Below are positions 1-6,910 of a stretch of DNA of 64,000 nucleotides, piece after piece. Location: NCBI GenBank assembly GCA_016342585.1, contig JAEINK010000013.1, positions 1 to 64,000 of the forward strand. Direction: 5' to 3'. The stretch comes from Spirochaetales bacterium. GTDB taxonomy: Bacteria; Spirochaetota; Spirochaetia; UBA9216. Every line of letters begins with the position of its first letter. Position 1 is the stretch's first letter. The translations under genes were made by a program, and so were the position numbers. The notes beneath the pieces are model-generated. The model was not told the origin of the DNA. It worked only from the letters and a program-made list of their open reading frames with translations, and ran no database searches.

Positions 1-139
1 TTCCGCAGGCTTTACAGCGGTAACGATGAACTGTACCAAAGGCTCTTGAACGGTAGGTTCCATACTTAACATACCAGAAATCCTTATCAGGATTGTGAAA
101 ATGTGTGCATTTTGGGTTAGGACAACAGGGGATTTCCAT
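1..139 (-). CDS. Zinc-ribbon transposase-like protein, N-terminal part (runs off the left edge)
   Basis: A reading frame starts with ATG at 139 on the minus strand and stays open to the window edge (46 codons). A good ribosome site (AAGGAG, six bases before the ATG) supports the start. The visible peptide has a Cys-rich N-terminus, CCPNPKC, and later the pair CKAC, spaced like the zinc ribbon at the N-terminus of IS1-type (InsA-like) and related transposases. That identification rests only on the Cys spacing and on the position beside a broken Rpn gene. The rest of the element lies outside the window. Confidence 0.5.
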   Translation of the reverse strand, partial: MEIPCCPNPKCTHFHNPDKDFWYVKYGTYRSRAFGTVHRYRCKACG

Positions 140-199
140 ACGATACTCCTTACTAATTTGTTTCTTAATAAGGAATACCGGGGAATTTGTGCTGTTGCT

Positions 200-465
200 T
201 CAGATCAACAGGCTTTGGGGCACTATGTAAATCTTATAAAAAGTTCACAGCAAATGATCAGTACATTGAACTCTATAACACCAGAATCAAAGCCCAGAGG
301 GATGAAGCTTCCCGTTTAGATGATGCCCTTGAGAAGGGACTTGAGCAGGGCCGAAAAGAAACTAATTTAGAAAATGCAATGGTGATGCTTTCAAAAGGTT
401 TTGATGCTCAGGATATAAGAGATATTACTGGTCTGACCATTGAAGAGATAGATATGTTAAAATAG
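200..465 (+). pseudogene. Rpn-family nuclease/transposase, C-terminal remnant
   Basis: From about 223 the translation matches the last 80 or so residues of the intact Rpn protein at 11960-12808. Shared stretches include YIELYN, RIKAQRDEASRLDDALEKG and VMLSKG, and both end in a short helix-rich tail. The catalytic N-terminal two thirds are missing. Homology stops at about 200-223, where the upstream flank of the minus-strand transposase gene begins, so an insertion probably cut the gene. About 40 bases after the stop also match the flank after the intact copy. Not expected to be functional. Confidence 0.75.
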
Positions 466-742
466 GAGAGATTTACTCTCAATGATATCAGTGCCCATCA
501 GTGTAAAAGTATTTCCTATAAAACAAAAATGGTAATAAACACATCGTATTAAAGGAATTTAATTCCATAACTGATTTCAACGGAATCAGCCGGGGTTAGC
601 GAAAGACTGCCCCAAGTCGCCCTGTGGAGCAAATTATGTACTCATAACCGGGGACCGGAAGGAAGGCCGACGACAAAGCCGGGCTGTAGCGTTACTGAAT
701 CAAAGATTCGGTTTAGGAGGCTTCCCCTAAAATATTATCCTC
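466..742. repeat. Rpn 3' flank copy plus a GC-rich intergenic segment
   Basis: Bases 466-505 match 12809-12848 after the intact Rpn gene, including a small hairpin (GAGAG, ATTTA, CTCTC). A second match, GAAAGACTGCCCC at 602 against GAAAGACTACCCC at 12851, is separated from the first by about 85 extra bases here. Bases 590-730 are much more GC-rich than their surroundings and contain several short inverted repeats. No RNA family was recognised and no coding frame is convincing. Confidence 0.5.
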
Positions 743-1690
743 TTAAACCTCAAACTCAATCCAAACCGGCCTATGATCGGCTATATGATACTTAACAGCA
801 TCATCAAAATATTCCCGGCCTATCTTCCAGGCTTCTTCAAAGAAGGGCTCATGGTCGAAATCGAAAACGCCCGACTTACCCGTGTAGTAGGACTCCATCC
901 TGCCCATGTGGAATGAAATCTGATCATAATGCTTATCCCCGTGAAGGTTGCTGCCAATGGAGGTGCTATGTTCCGGCAGCATTAATCCCTTTGCTTTAAG
1001 GGCACGGTAGACATTGCTCGAACTATCCAAAGACGGCAGGTTAAAGTCCCCAAGAAGTAGAATGTTTTGGGAATAGGAGCCTTTGGACTTCATCCTCTGG
1101 GAAGCCCATCTGGCAAGCCCATAGGCCTCCAGGGCCCGCCGGTCTTCATCCCTGCAGGAGGTACTCCCATAAAACAGATGAACAGAGGCGGCCATGAACT
1201 CAAGCTCTCCTGCCTCAAAAGCTGTCACATAGGGGTTTCGATCGAAGCCTGTAAAACTGCCGGATACACCCTTTAAACGTATATACCTGTGGTCCCCCGG
1301 GGGAATGGCCACCTCAGCGGATAATTCAAGCCTCTGGATCTTATCCGAGTCATAGATAAATCCGGCCCTTTCCCTGTTGCCCCCTATATCCGAGATCACA
1401 AATGAATAGGAAGCGGGGAGGAGACCCATAAGATAACGAAGGTGGTCAAGGTCTTCACTTATCTCCTGAATTGCGATCAGATCAAACCAGCCAATTACCT
1501 CTGCTATCAATCTAAAGTCATCCGGACTTCTATCCTGACAGCCCAGATTCGTAAGGTTCCAGGTGGCGGCCAACAATGTCTTGCTGGATTTGGATGGAAT
1601 GGTTCGAAGTTGCTTTGTACTCTTCAGGGCGGAAGCTTCTCTATCAAAATTGTAATTAAAGGTTGGAAACTCTCTGGAATGGGGGACCAT
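743..1690 (-). CDS. Endonuclease/exonuclease/phosphatase (EEP) family protein
   Basis: 315 residues. The fold motifs appear in family order: ATWNLTNLG (about 42-50, metal-binding Asn), IAIQEI (catalytic Glu), LLGDFNLP (Asp/Asn pair), and the C-terminal DHRPVWIEF carrying the usual Asp-His. EEP proteins are metal-dependent phosphodiesterases acting on DNA, RNA, phospholipids or small phosphates, and the substrate here cannot be told. No signal peptide or membrane segment is evident. The ATG at 1690 follows GGAG by six bases. It is divergent from the LuxR-type regulator at 1871 and is probably a single-gene unit. Family is confident, role is open. Confidence 0.85.
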   Translation of the reverse strand: MVPHSREFPTFNYNFDREASALKSTKQLRTIPSKSSKTLLAATWNLTNLGCQDRSPDDFRLIAEVIGWFDLIAIQEISEDLDHLRYLMGLLPASYSFVISDIGGNRERAGFIYDSDKIQRLELSAEVAIPPGDHRYIRLKGVSGSFTGFDRNPYVTAFEAGELEFMAASVHLFYGSTSCRDEDRRALEAYGLARWASQRMKSKGSYSQNILLLGDFNLPSLDSSSNVYRALKAKGLMLPEHSTSIGSNLHGDKHYDQISFHMGRMESYYTGKSGVFDFDHEPFFEEAWKIGREYFDDAVKYHIADHRPVWIEFEV

Positions 1691-1870
1691 AGTATTCTCC
1701 TTAAATTCAATATCGTTGGCTTTTAAGGAATTTTAATACTAATTTGCAAAAATCATACTTTCGTATAATTGCATTCTGCTTTTTTCTAAATTATGGTTTA
1801 TGAGAAGGTATAAAAAATAAATTTAAGATGTAGCCTACTTTGTTCAATTCTTCCAAAAGAAGGAGCGATC

Positions 1871-2719
1871 ATGGAGATTAAAAAAGTCAGTCTGATTGAA
1901 AACAAAATTACATTACTATTTTTGACAATGGCTGTTGTCGCATTACTCTGCAACCTTGTTGCAGGTCTGATTATAAGGGAGATACCCTTTAGGGAATGGG
2001 TTATCCTTCCAGGGGTTACGATTTTTTTAGGGGCAATTTTTATCCTTATTTCAGGGGCACTCCTTTTTTACAGGTTCATCAGAGTAATTCAAATCTCATT
2101 TCTGTTCCTGACAGCACTTTTTGCGATTATATTGGATTATAAAAGCATCTATGGTTTCTCTCTTATAATCCTGGCGAATATACTTATGTATGTGTATGGG
2201 TATCTTGAGAGGCAAGGAGGATTAAAGAGCATTGGGATTATGTTGTTTTATATAATTACAACGGAAATTATTCTTTTCTATACAGGTAAAGCAGGAACTG
2301 AGTTTGAACTTTTAATCTTCGTTGGATTTTATTTAACAACACTATTTATAGTATCCGAATGGGAGAAAAAGAAGCATTATGATTCGGAACAGGAGCACTG
2401 CCATAATATTCTGAACCTGAATAAGGAAAAAGAGAAGCTTGAAATTATTATAAAGACTTATGGTACCGAGAAATTATGTTCAATTTTAAAATTATATAAC
2501 CTGTCAAATTCTGAGCAGGAAACCATTATTGAATTACTTAAGACCGGAGCTTCTAACAAGCAGATTGCCCAAAAAAGGTTTGTTTCTGTAGTAACTGTTA
2601 AGAAGCAGCTTTCCTCCGCCTACAGCAAAATGGGCATAGAAAGTCGATCCGCCCTGTTCAGCTTGATCTTTAACAGTTATATATGGAGCTGTCAGCGTGA
2701 GTCCCGTCATTGTCAGTAG
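1871..2719 (+). CDS. Membrane-anchored LuxR-type transcriptional regulator
   Basis: 282 residues. The first 165 or so residues form about five or six hydrophobic segments. A charged linker (EWEKKKHYDSEQEH and a helical stretch) follows, then a C-terminal LuxR-type helix-turn-helix from about 210: the segment LSNSEQETIIELLKTG, then SNKQIAQKRFVS and VVTVKKQLSSAYSKMG, the usual four-helix GerE/LuxR pattern. It has no recognisable receiver or autoinducer domain, so the membrane part may be the sensor. The ATG follows AAGGAG. A cluster of related repeats and hairpins starts at its stop codon. The target genes are unknown. Confidence 0.8.
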   Translation: MEIKKVSLIENKITLLFLTMAVVALLCNLVAGLIIREIPFREWVILPGVTIFLGAIFILISGALLFYRFIRVIQISFLFLTALFAIILDYKSIYGFSLIILANILMYVYGYLERQGGLKSIGIMLFYIITTEIILFYTGKAGTEFELLIFVGFYLTTLFIVSEWEKKKHYDSEQEHCHNILNLNKEKEKLEIIIKTYGTEKLCSILKLYNLSNSEQETIIELLKTGASNKQIAQKRFVSVVTVKKQLSSAYSKMGIESRSALFSLIFNSYIWSCQRESRHCQ

Positions 2720-2800
2720 TCAATCATCCCAGTGATAGCAGTCAATCCCATCATTGACTGCTGTCAATATGGTCACTGATAGTAATCAAAAATGATATTG
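2711..2800. repeat. Cluster of AGTAGTCAAT-like repeats with a 13-bp hairpin
   Basis: The decamer AGTAGTCAAT or AGCAGTCAAT occurs at 2716, 2737 and again at 2826 inside the neighbouring terminator, with reverse copies at 2753 and 2845. Bases 2734-2746 pair with 2753-2765 (13 pairs, one G-U) around a six-base loop. The cluster overlaps the last codons of the LuxR-type gene. It has no T-run on the plus strand, so it is not a standard terminator for that gene. Confidence 0.55.
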
Positions 2801-2806
2801 ATAGGA

Positions 2807-2879
2807 ATCAGATAAAAAAATAACAGTAGTCAATTATGATGATCGACTACTGTTAAAAAGGTCGTGGTCCGCAACGACC
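2807..2879 (-). terminator. Two tandem intrinsic terminators after the HU-like gene
   Basis: Read on the minus strand, the first hairpin pairs GGTCGT (2879-2874) with ACGACC (2865-2860) and is followed by TTTTT. The second has a perfect ten-base stem, AACAGTAGTC with GACTACTGTT (2854-2822), followed by ATTTTTTT. Both lie directly downstream of the minus-strand gene ending at 2890. Confidence 0.8.
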
Positions 2880-2889
2880 GGAACCTGAT

Positions 2890-3600
2890 TTACTTGATTG
2901 TGACCAGCTCTTCAATTTTTGTAGATCTTAGAACATGGTTGCCGAGCCTGGCTACTACAGACACAGTGTATTTGCCGGGAGCTAGTTCGGGAGTCTGGAG
3001 CTGCAGGAGGGAGCTGGTGTTGTAGGTAATAACAGGAGTTTTTGTGATTGTACCCTGGGAATCCTCCCAGAATACACCTTCATCTTCCATTTCTGTATCA
3101 ACCTTCAGGTTAACACCCGTAAGGGACATGGCATGGAAGGCTTTAAAGAAATTGGATTCGGGGGCATTAAGATTTTCCATACCAATAATCAACGGATGCT
3201 TCAGGCTGTTTTCCATAACTTTTTCTGTGTTTATTCCGGTTGTAACCCTCTGTATCATCTCATCATTGATTTTTAGGATAATCTTCACTTCGTGATTATT
3301 GGTTTCAGCACCCGGGCGAAAATCTTCATCGATGGAACCGAAGCTGCCTCTAATGGTCGTTTTGAATATACCAATGGGTGTTTCAACCTTTAGTCCCCGG
3401 ATTAGATTACTTACAATTGCATTCATGAATTGAGTTATTGCCAGTCGAATATCCTCTTTCCGTTGGGTCGTGTTGTTCTCCATCTCCACCAGGAGATCCT
3501 CAAAGAAAATAGTTTTCTGGTGAATAACCCTTGCCATAAACCGTCCATCATTTTTGAGCATGTTTTTTAAAAGAGTAAATTCAAGACATTGATTTTGCAC
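2890..3600 (-). CDS. HU/IHF-like DNA-binding protein with DUF4469-type C-terminal domain
   Basis: 236 residues. Residues 20-125 resemble the HU-like N-terminal domain found in DUF4469 proteins: a helical part, then the arm region ETPIGIFKTTIRGSFGS. Residues 135-236 form a beta-rich tail ending in a bacterial Ig/DUF4469-like pattern (APGKYTVSVVARLGNHVL). Such proteins are annotated as DNA-binding, and their biological role is poorly known. The start is GTG at 3600, supported by GGAGG seven bases upstream. An eight-base hairpin abuts this ribosome site. Two terminators follow the gene. Confidence 0.75.
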   Translation of the reverse strand: MQNQCLEFTLLKNMLKNDGRFMARVIHQKTIFFEDLLVEMENNTTQRKEDIRLAITQFMNAIVSNLIRGLKVETPIGIFKTTIRGSFGSIDEDFRPGAETNNHEVKIILKINDEMIQRVTTGINTEKVMENSLKHPLIIGMENLNAPESNFFKAFHAMSLTGVNLKVDTEMEDEGVFWEDSQGTITKTPVITYNTSSLLQLQTPELAPGKYTVSVVARLGNHVLRSTKIEELVTIK

Positions 3601-3607
3601 TTTTTAT

Positions 3608-3637
3608 CCTCCGAGTTTTCCTATAAAAAGAAAACTC
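3608..3637 (-). promoter_or_regulatory. Leader hairpin abutting the ribosome site of the HU-like gene
   Basis: On the minus strand GAGTTTTC (3637-3630) pairs perfectly with GAAAACTC (3620-3613) around a nine-base loop. The next bases are the GGAGG ribosome site (3612-3608) of the GTG start at 3600. Such placement could tune translation or mRNA stability. Read on the plus strand the same hairpin is followed by TATTTTTGTTTT and would look like a terminator, but no plus-strand gene precedes it. Confidence 0.4.
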
Positions 3638-3778
3638 TATTTTTGTTTTCGAAAGGCCTGCAAGTACGGGACACCACAGCGGACCATGTCCCTTTTATGA
3701 ATTCTATTTACGGTCGGAATGTTATAACGATAAGCGAAGTTTAGGGATAACGTGTGATTTTTATACTTTCGTATAATG

Positions 3779-3876
3779 ATAACTCTTTTAAATCCTTTCA
3801 ATCTTGTAAGTATCGCACAGCTGTTTACTTTCTATGGAAAAGGACTCTCTGGATGTGAAAGAACAGATGTATCAGT
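3779..3876 (+). pseudogene. Rpn gene remnant with internal deletions
   Basis: Three short blocks match the intact Rpn gene in order: 3779-3816 to about 12093-12130, 3817-3850 to about 12359-12392, and 3851-3876 to about 12449-12474. The pieces are joined by deletions of about 230 and 55 bases relative to the intact gene. No reading frame survives. Confidence 0.65.
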
Positions 3877-4021
3877 CTTAAAAAGATCTTTTTGACAGGA
3901 GTAAAGCCGATGCCAGTTATGTATCAATGCATCCCCCTGCCTTCGCAGGAGGGCCTCTTCCGGAAGCTTGTCGCTTTTATTCAGATTAACCCTCCTGTCT
4001 GCCGGAAGCAGATTCTACAGG
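3877..4021. other. Non-coding stretch within element debris
   Basis: No convincing gene. It contains a GC-rich patch around 3930-4010 with the complementary words CCTGCCTTCGCAGG and CTTCCGGAAG, each a short palindrome. It lies between an Rpn remnant and the 97-bp direct repeat. Confidence 0.4.
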
Positions 4022-4118
4022 CCGTGCGTTATTTTTTCACATCTATGATCAAATTCCAGTTCTAAAATGGAATATCTTCTACATTCCGAGAAAGAGTTAT
4101 TGGTATTATCAGGCGTGA
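4022..4118 (+). repeat. Left copy of the 97-bp direct repeat flanking Wadjet
   Basis: It matches 11640-11736 in the same orientation with about eight mismatches by eye, and the last 38 or so bases (from CTACATTCCGAGAAAG) are identical. The copies lie 868 bases before jetA and 203 bases after jetD. The repeat encodes nothing recognisable. It is either a conserved leader of Rpn-type elements or a recombination site. Confidence 0.8.
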
Positions 4119-4154
4119 ACATTTCCGAACGAGTGCTGATATGGAATAAACTTA

Positions 4155-4176
4155 AAATATCAGTTTTCTGATATTT
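4155..4176 (-). terminator. Hairpin downstream of the YgiT-type antitoxin gene
   Basis: AAATATCAG pairs perfectly with CTGATATTT across a four-base loop. On the minus strand it is followed by a short T-run (TTTTAAG), 104 bases after the stop of the gene ending at 4280. It is a weak candidate terminator. Confidence 0.4.
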
Positions 4177-4188
4177 AGTTTGTTCATG

Positions 4189-4229
4189 ATCTAATCAGAT
4201 GCAGATTTACTTTTTCGAATTACCGAAGG
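4189..4229 (+). pseudogene. Short Rpn gene fragment
   Basis: About 40 bases align with 12406-12446 of the intact Rpn gene (shared ATGCAGAT and TTCGAATTA, about seven mismatches). It is separate from the 3779-3876 remnant, because its order relative to that copy does not fit one gene. It follows the left 97-bp repeat, as the intact Rpn gene follows the right one. Confidence 0.55.
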
Positions 4230-4279
4230 TCATGAAGCTTTTGGGTTTATATAATAAAGACAACAATACTTGCGTCGAT

Positions 4280-4507
4280 TCAGGCCGCATAGTTGAGCAT
4301 CTCGAAAGCGGCTCCATGAAGTACAGCTTGATCCAATAGCTTCATCAAATACTCGGTGACTTCTTCAGAGAGTATGTACTTTCCACAGTTTGTACAGACC
4401 ATTGCGGGAACAGCTTTTACTACGATTATTGTTGATTCTCTCTCCAGTGTAACAGTTGTTGAACCGTCCTTATAGATTCCTTCTTTACAAATTACGCATG
4501 AAATCAT
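4280..4507 (-). CDS. YgiT-type zinc-finger antitoxin (MqsA N-terminal-like)
   Basis: 75 residues from ATG at 4507. GGAGG lies five bases upstream, so this start is preferred over one ten codons earlier. The pairs CVIC (4-7) and CTNC (about 38-41) form the YgiT/MqsA zinc site, followed by YILSEEVTEYL and a C-terminal helix. Proteins of this size pair with DUF4258 toxins. The upstream toxin gene is reduced to its C-terminal end, which overlaps this start as TGA within ATGA. It is therefore an orphan antitoxin that may still bind DNA, or a decaying relic. Confidence 0.75.
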   Translation of the reverse strand: MISCVICKEGIYKDGSTTVTLERESTIIVVKAVPAMVCTNCGKYILSEEVTEYLMKLLDQAVLHGAAFEMLNYAA

Positions 4508-4578
4508 TGTTTCCTCCGTGAAAAACCAGGTACCCATATGTTTGGATCCGGTTCGTATGCTGAAATGACGATAATCAT
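4504..4578 (-). pseudogene. DUF4258-type toxin, C-terminal remnant
   Basis: The last 24 codons before the antitoxin start read MIIVISAYEPDPNIW and end in a basic FSRRKQ tail. This matches the usual end of DUF4258 toxins (hydrophobic strand, YEPDP, Trp, Arg/Lys tail). The stop overlaps the antitoxin ATG in ATGA, the normal coupling of such pairs. Upstream the frame continues only about 20 more codons without family features before a stop, so the catalytic body is gone. Confidence 0.6.
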
Positions 4579-4686
4579 GGATTCTAACTCTGAAAATATA
4601 ATATCAGAAACATAAAGACTATACATGCGCGTGGTATGGCTTTTTACATTAATAAAGGCCGATTATGCTTATTGCTGCCTTGTTAA

Positions 4687-4746
4687 AAAGTTATCTATGG
4701 CATAATCCTCATAGATGGTTATTGGTGAATAATGCTTTTCGGATTT
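4687..4746 (-). pseudogene. Remnant of a DUF3427 helicase C-terminus
   Basis: On the minus strand the frame reads EKHYSPITIYEDYAID, matching EKHYSPTTMYEDYAMD of the intact helicase (about 13195-13253). Similarity fades on both sides. It shows that a second copy of this helicase once lay just left of jetA. The rest of 4579-4889 shows no gene or clear promoter, although jetA's promoter should lie here. Confidence 0.7.
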
Positions 4747-4889
4747 GTGTAGTAATTTTAAATTAATCTACAAATCTGTTTGTATTATATGATGAAGATA
4801 TGGTGAATTATGCCGGATTCTGTTTAAGAAAGGACCTCCAGAATTATTTATTTTCTGTAAAACATCCATAAAAGAGTGTAAAATAAATC

Positions 4890-6338
4890 GTGATGCAGTA
4901 CCAGGATTTAACCGACTACACAGAGAACCATCCTTCACTTTTGCTTCTACGGGAAAGAAGGGCTCCCTTAATTCTGGCTTTTTTCTTTGAAAGTTTTCAA
5001 GGGAGCCGTCTGGCTCCTAAGGGGGAAGAGGACCTACATCTCAATCTCGCCATGATGATGGATGAACTGCAGTTATTTTCCGATCAGGAAGAAAATCGAG
5101 AACCGGATTATCTGGGATTTTCAAAGCGCCTGCTTGATCAGTGGTGTAGTCCTGCAAAACGCTATCTGCGTCGTTACACCGACGACAGGGGAGAAATACT
5201 CTATGAACTCACATCCCATAGTGAGAAAGCCTTGCGCTGGATGGATGAGTTAAATCCCCGGGAGTTTGTCGGAACCGAATCCCGGTTTACCTATATATAT
5301 CATGCAATTCAGGAGCTGTTGGAGGGCAGTCAGGAAGACCCTGAGGAGCGTCTGCGGCAGCTTATAAAAAAGCGGGATGAGTTGGATAGGGATATTGAAA
5401 ATATTCGAATGGGACGTCCTGTACAGCAGTTGGAGGACTGGCAGATTCAGGAGCGCTTTGAAGATATCAGTCGTAATGCAAGAACTCTTCTCTCCGATTT
5501 TCGTGAAGTAGAAGAGAATTTCAAAGAAATAATTCAAAACCTTTTTGAAGAGGAGATCAACCATCATTCCACAAGAGGGGATTTACTTAGGATGACAATG
5601 GATGCCTCGGAGAGGATGAAGGAAACCCCTCAGGGAAAGAGCTTTTACAGCTTTTGGCAGTTTCTGTCCTCCGATCTTGGAAATGATCAGATTCATGTTA
5701 TGGTGATGAATCTATACAGTTTACTGAAGAGGGAAAAGGAGGACCCTGATCCTTTCCTGGCCGATCTGAAATACTATTTACATCAGGGTGGAATGAAAAT
5801 CCTTGATACTAATCATCGTTTGGCGGAAAAGTTGAACCGGCTGCTGACCGATCAGCAATTCGGGATGACACGGAAGCTAAGAAAAGAAATCGCCGAAATT
5901 AAGTCACTGGTGCTGGAATGGAAAGAGAATCTACCTTCCGGGGAGGGATTTATGATTATGGAAGGGACCCCCAAGGTTAATCTGAAAATGGAACGAACTT
6001 TAAGTTTTCCCGCAGAGGCGACTATGTACGATCTTCCTTCGGAGGAAGTGGATGAACCTCAGGCCCTTGATTCTCTCTACGATCCCTGGGCTATCGATCC
6101 ACGGGTGATTAGAAAAAATATACAGAAAGGTCTGTTAAAATCACCGGTAATTCACCTGGACGAACTTTTAAGGCTCTATCCTCCTCAAAAAGGGCTGGGG
6201 GAGTTGCTATCCTATTTGGATGCTGCGTCCAAGGATCGTAAGGCGGTTATAGATGAGACGGAAGAGGTCCTTTTGTATTACAGAAAAGGTGACACAATTC
6301 GCCATATTAGCTTTCCCAAGGTGGTATTTAGCCGATGA
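4890..6338 (+). CDS. jetA: Wadjet protein JetA (DUF3375, kleisin-like subunit)
   Basis: 482 residues, the normal length for type I JetA. In Wadjet, JetA is the kleisin-like subunit linking the SMC-like JetC dimer to JetB. The complex extrudes loops on circular plasmids and JetD cuts them. The N-terminus fits DUF3375 (HPSLLLLRERRAPLILAFF). A charged helical middle (145-260) precedes a C-terminal part ending in a strand-rich tail. The start is GTG at 4890 or ATG at 4893; neither has a good ribosome site. The stop overlaps jetB by four bases (ATGA). The call rests on domain resemblance plus the intact ABCD order. Confidence 0.9.
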   Translation: MMQYQDLTDYTENHPSLLLLRERRAPLILAFFFESFQGSRLAPKGEEDLHLNLAMMMDELQLFSDQEENREPDYLGFSKRLLDQWCSPAKRYLRRYTDDRGEILYELTSHSEKALRWMDELNPREFVGTESRFTYIYHAIQELLEGSQEDPEERLRQLIKKRDELDRDIENIRMGRPVQQLEDWQIQERFEDISRNARTLLSDFREVEENFKEIIQNLFEEEINHHSTRGDLLRMTMDASERMKETPQGKSFYSFWQFLSSDLGNDQIHVMVMNLYSLLKREKEDPDPFLADLKYYLHQGGMKILDTNHRLAEKLNRLLTDQQFGMTRKLRKEIAEIKSLVLEWKENLPSGEGFMIMEGTPKVNLKMERTLSFPAEATMYDLPSEEVDEPQALDSLYDPWAIDPRVIRKNIQKGLLKSPVIHLDELLRLYPPQKGLGELLSYLDAASKDRKAVIDETEEVLLYYRKGDTIRHISFPKVVFSR

Positions 6339-6910
6339 AAGAGACGAAAGATTTTGCTCCTGTAGTTCTGCAGCTACTAAAGGGAATCCTTCAATATGAA
6401 GATAAAGATTGGACTGATTTGCTCATACATCAAAGGGCTGTACGGGCTTATTTTGCTGACATTGGATTGGAGCTTCATCTGAACGAGGCGGACGGATATG
6501 CCTACCTTGCTCAGCCTCTCGATGAGGAAGAGGAACAACCTCTACCCCGTTTGACCCGGCGTATCCCTTTAAGTTTTGAAGTATCCCTTCTTTGTGTCTT
6601 ACTCCGGGAAGAGATGGATGCCTTTGAAGCCGGGGCTTCCGAAGCCCTGTATCTTTATATAACCCTCAGTGATTTTCGGGAGAAACTGCAAGTTTATTTT
6701 AAGGAAAACCTGGATCAGATACGCCTTTTCCGGGAACTGGATCGCTATGTCCGCAAGGTAGAGGAGTTGGGTCTCATTTCCCAATCGAATAGGGGCAAGG
6801 AGAATCAGGAGCCTATCTATCGTGTATCTCCGTTGACCAAGGCTAAAGTGAGTTTGGAATTCATCGGAGAATTTAAAAGGAAGTTGGAGGAACATGGAAA
6901 GTCTCTTTGA
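6335..6910 (+). CDS. jetB: Wadjet protein JetB (DUF4194, kite-like subunit)
   Basis: 191 residues, typical of JetB/DUF4194. Kite subunits (MksE/MukE-like, winged-helix) bind the kleisin and help load the SMC motor on DNA. Visible are RRIPLSFEVSLLCVLLREEM (about 72-91), a winged-helix region from about 115 to 165, and the EELGLISQSNRG turn typical of the second wing. It overlaps jetA by four bases and jetC by 17, so translation is probably coupled and subunit ratios set on one mRNA. Confidence 0.9.
   Translation: MKETKDFAPVVLQLLKGILQYEDKDWTDLLIHQRAVRAYFADIGLELHLNEADGYAYLAQPLDEEEEQPLPRLTRRIPLSFEVSLLCVLLREEMDAFEAGASEALYLYITLSDFREKLQVYFKENLDQIRLFRELDRYVRKVEELGLISQSNRGKENQEPIYRVSPLTKAKVSLEFIGEFKRKLEEHGKSL

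Noticed and set aside
1755..3777. The 15-base word ATACTTTCGTATAAT occurs at 1755-1769 and 3763-3777
   Set aside because: One repeated 15-base word is expected by chance in a window this long, especially in AT-rich gaps.
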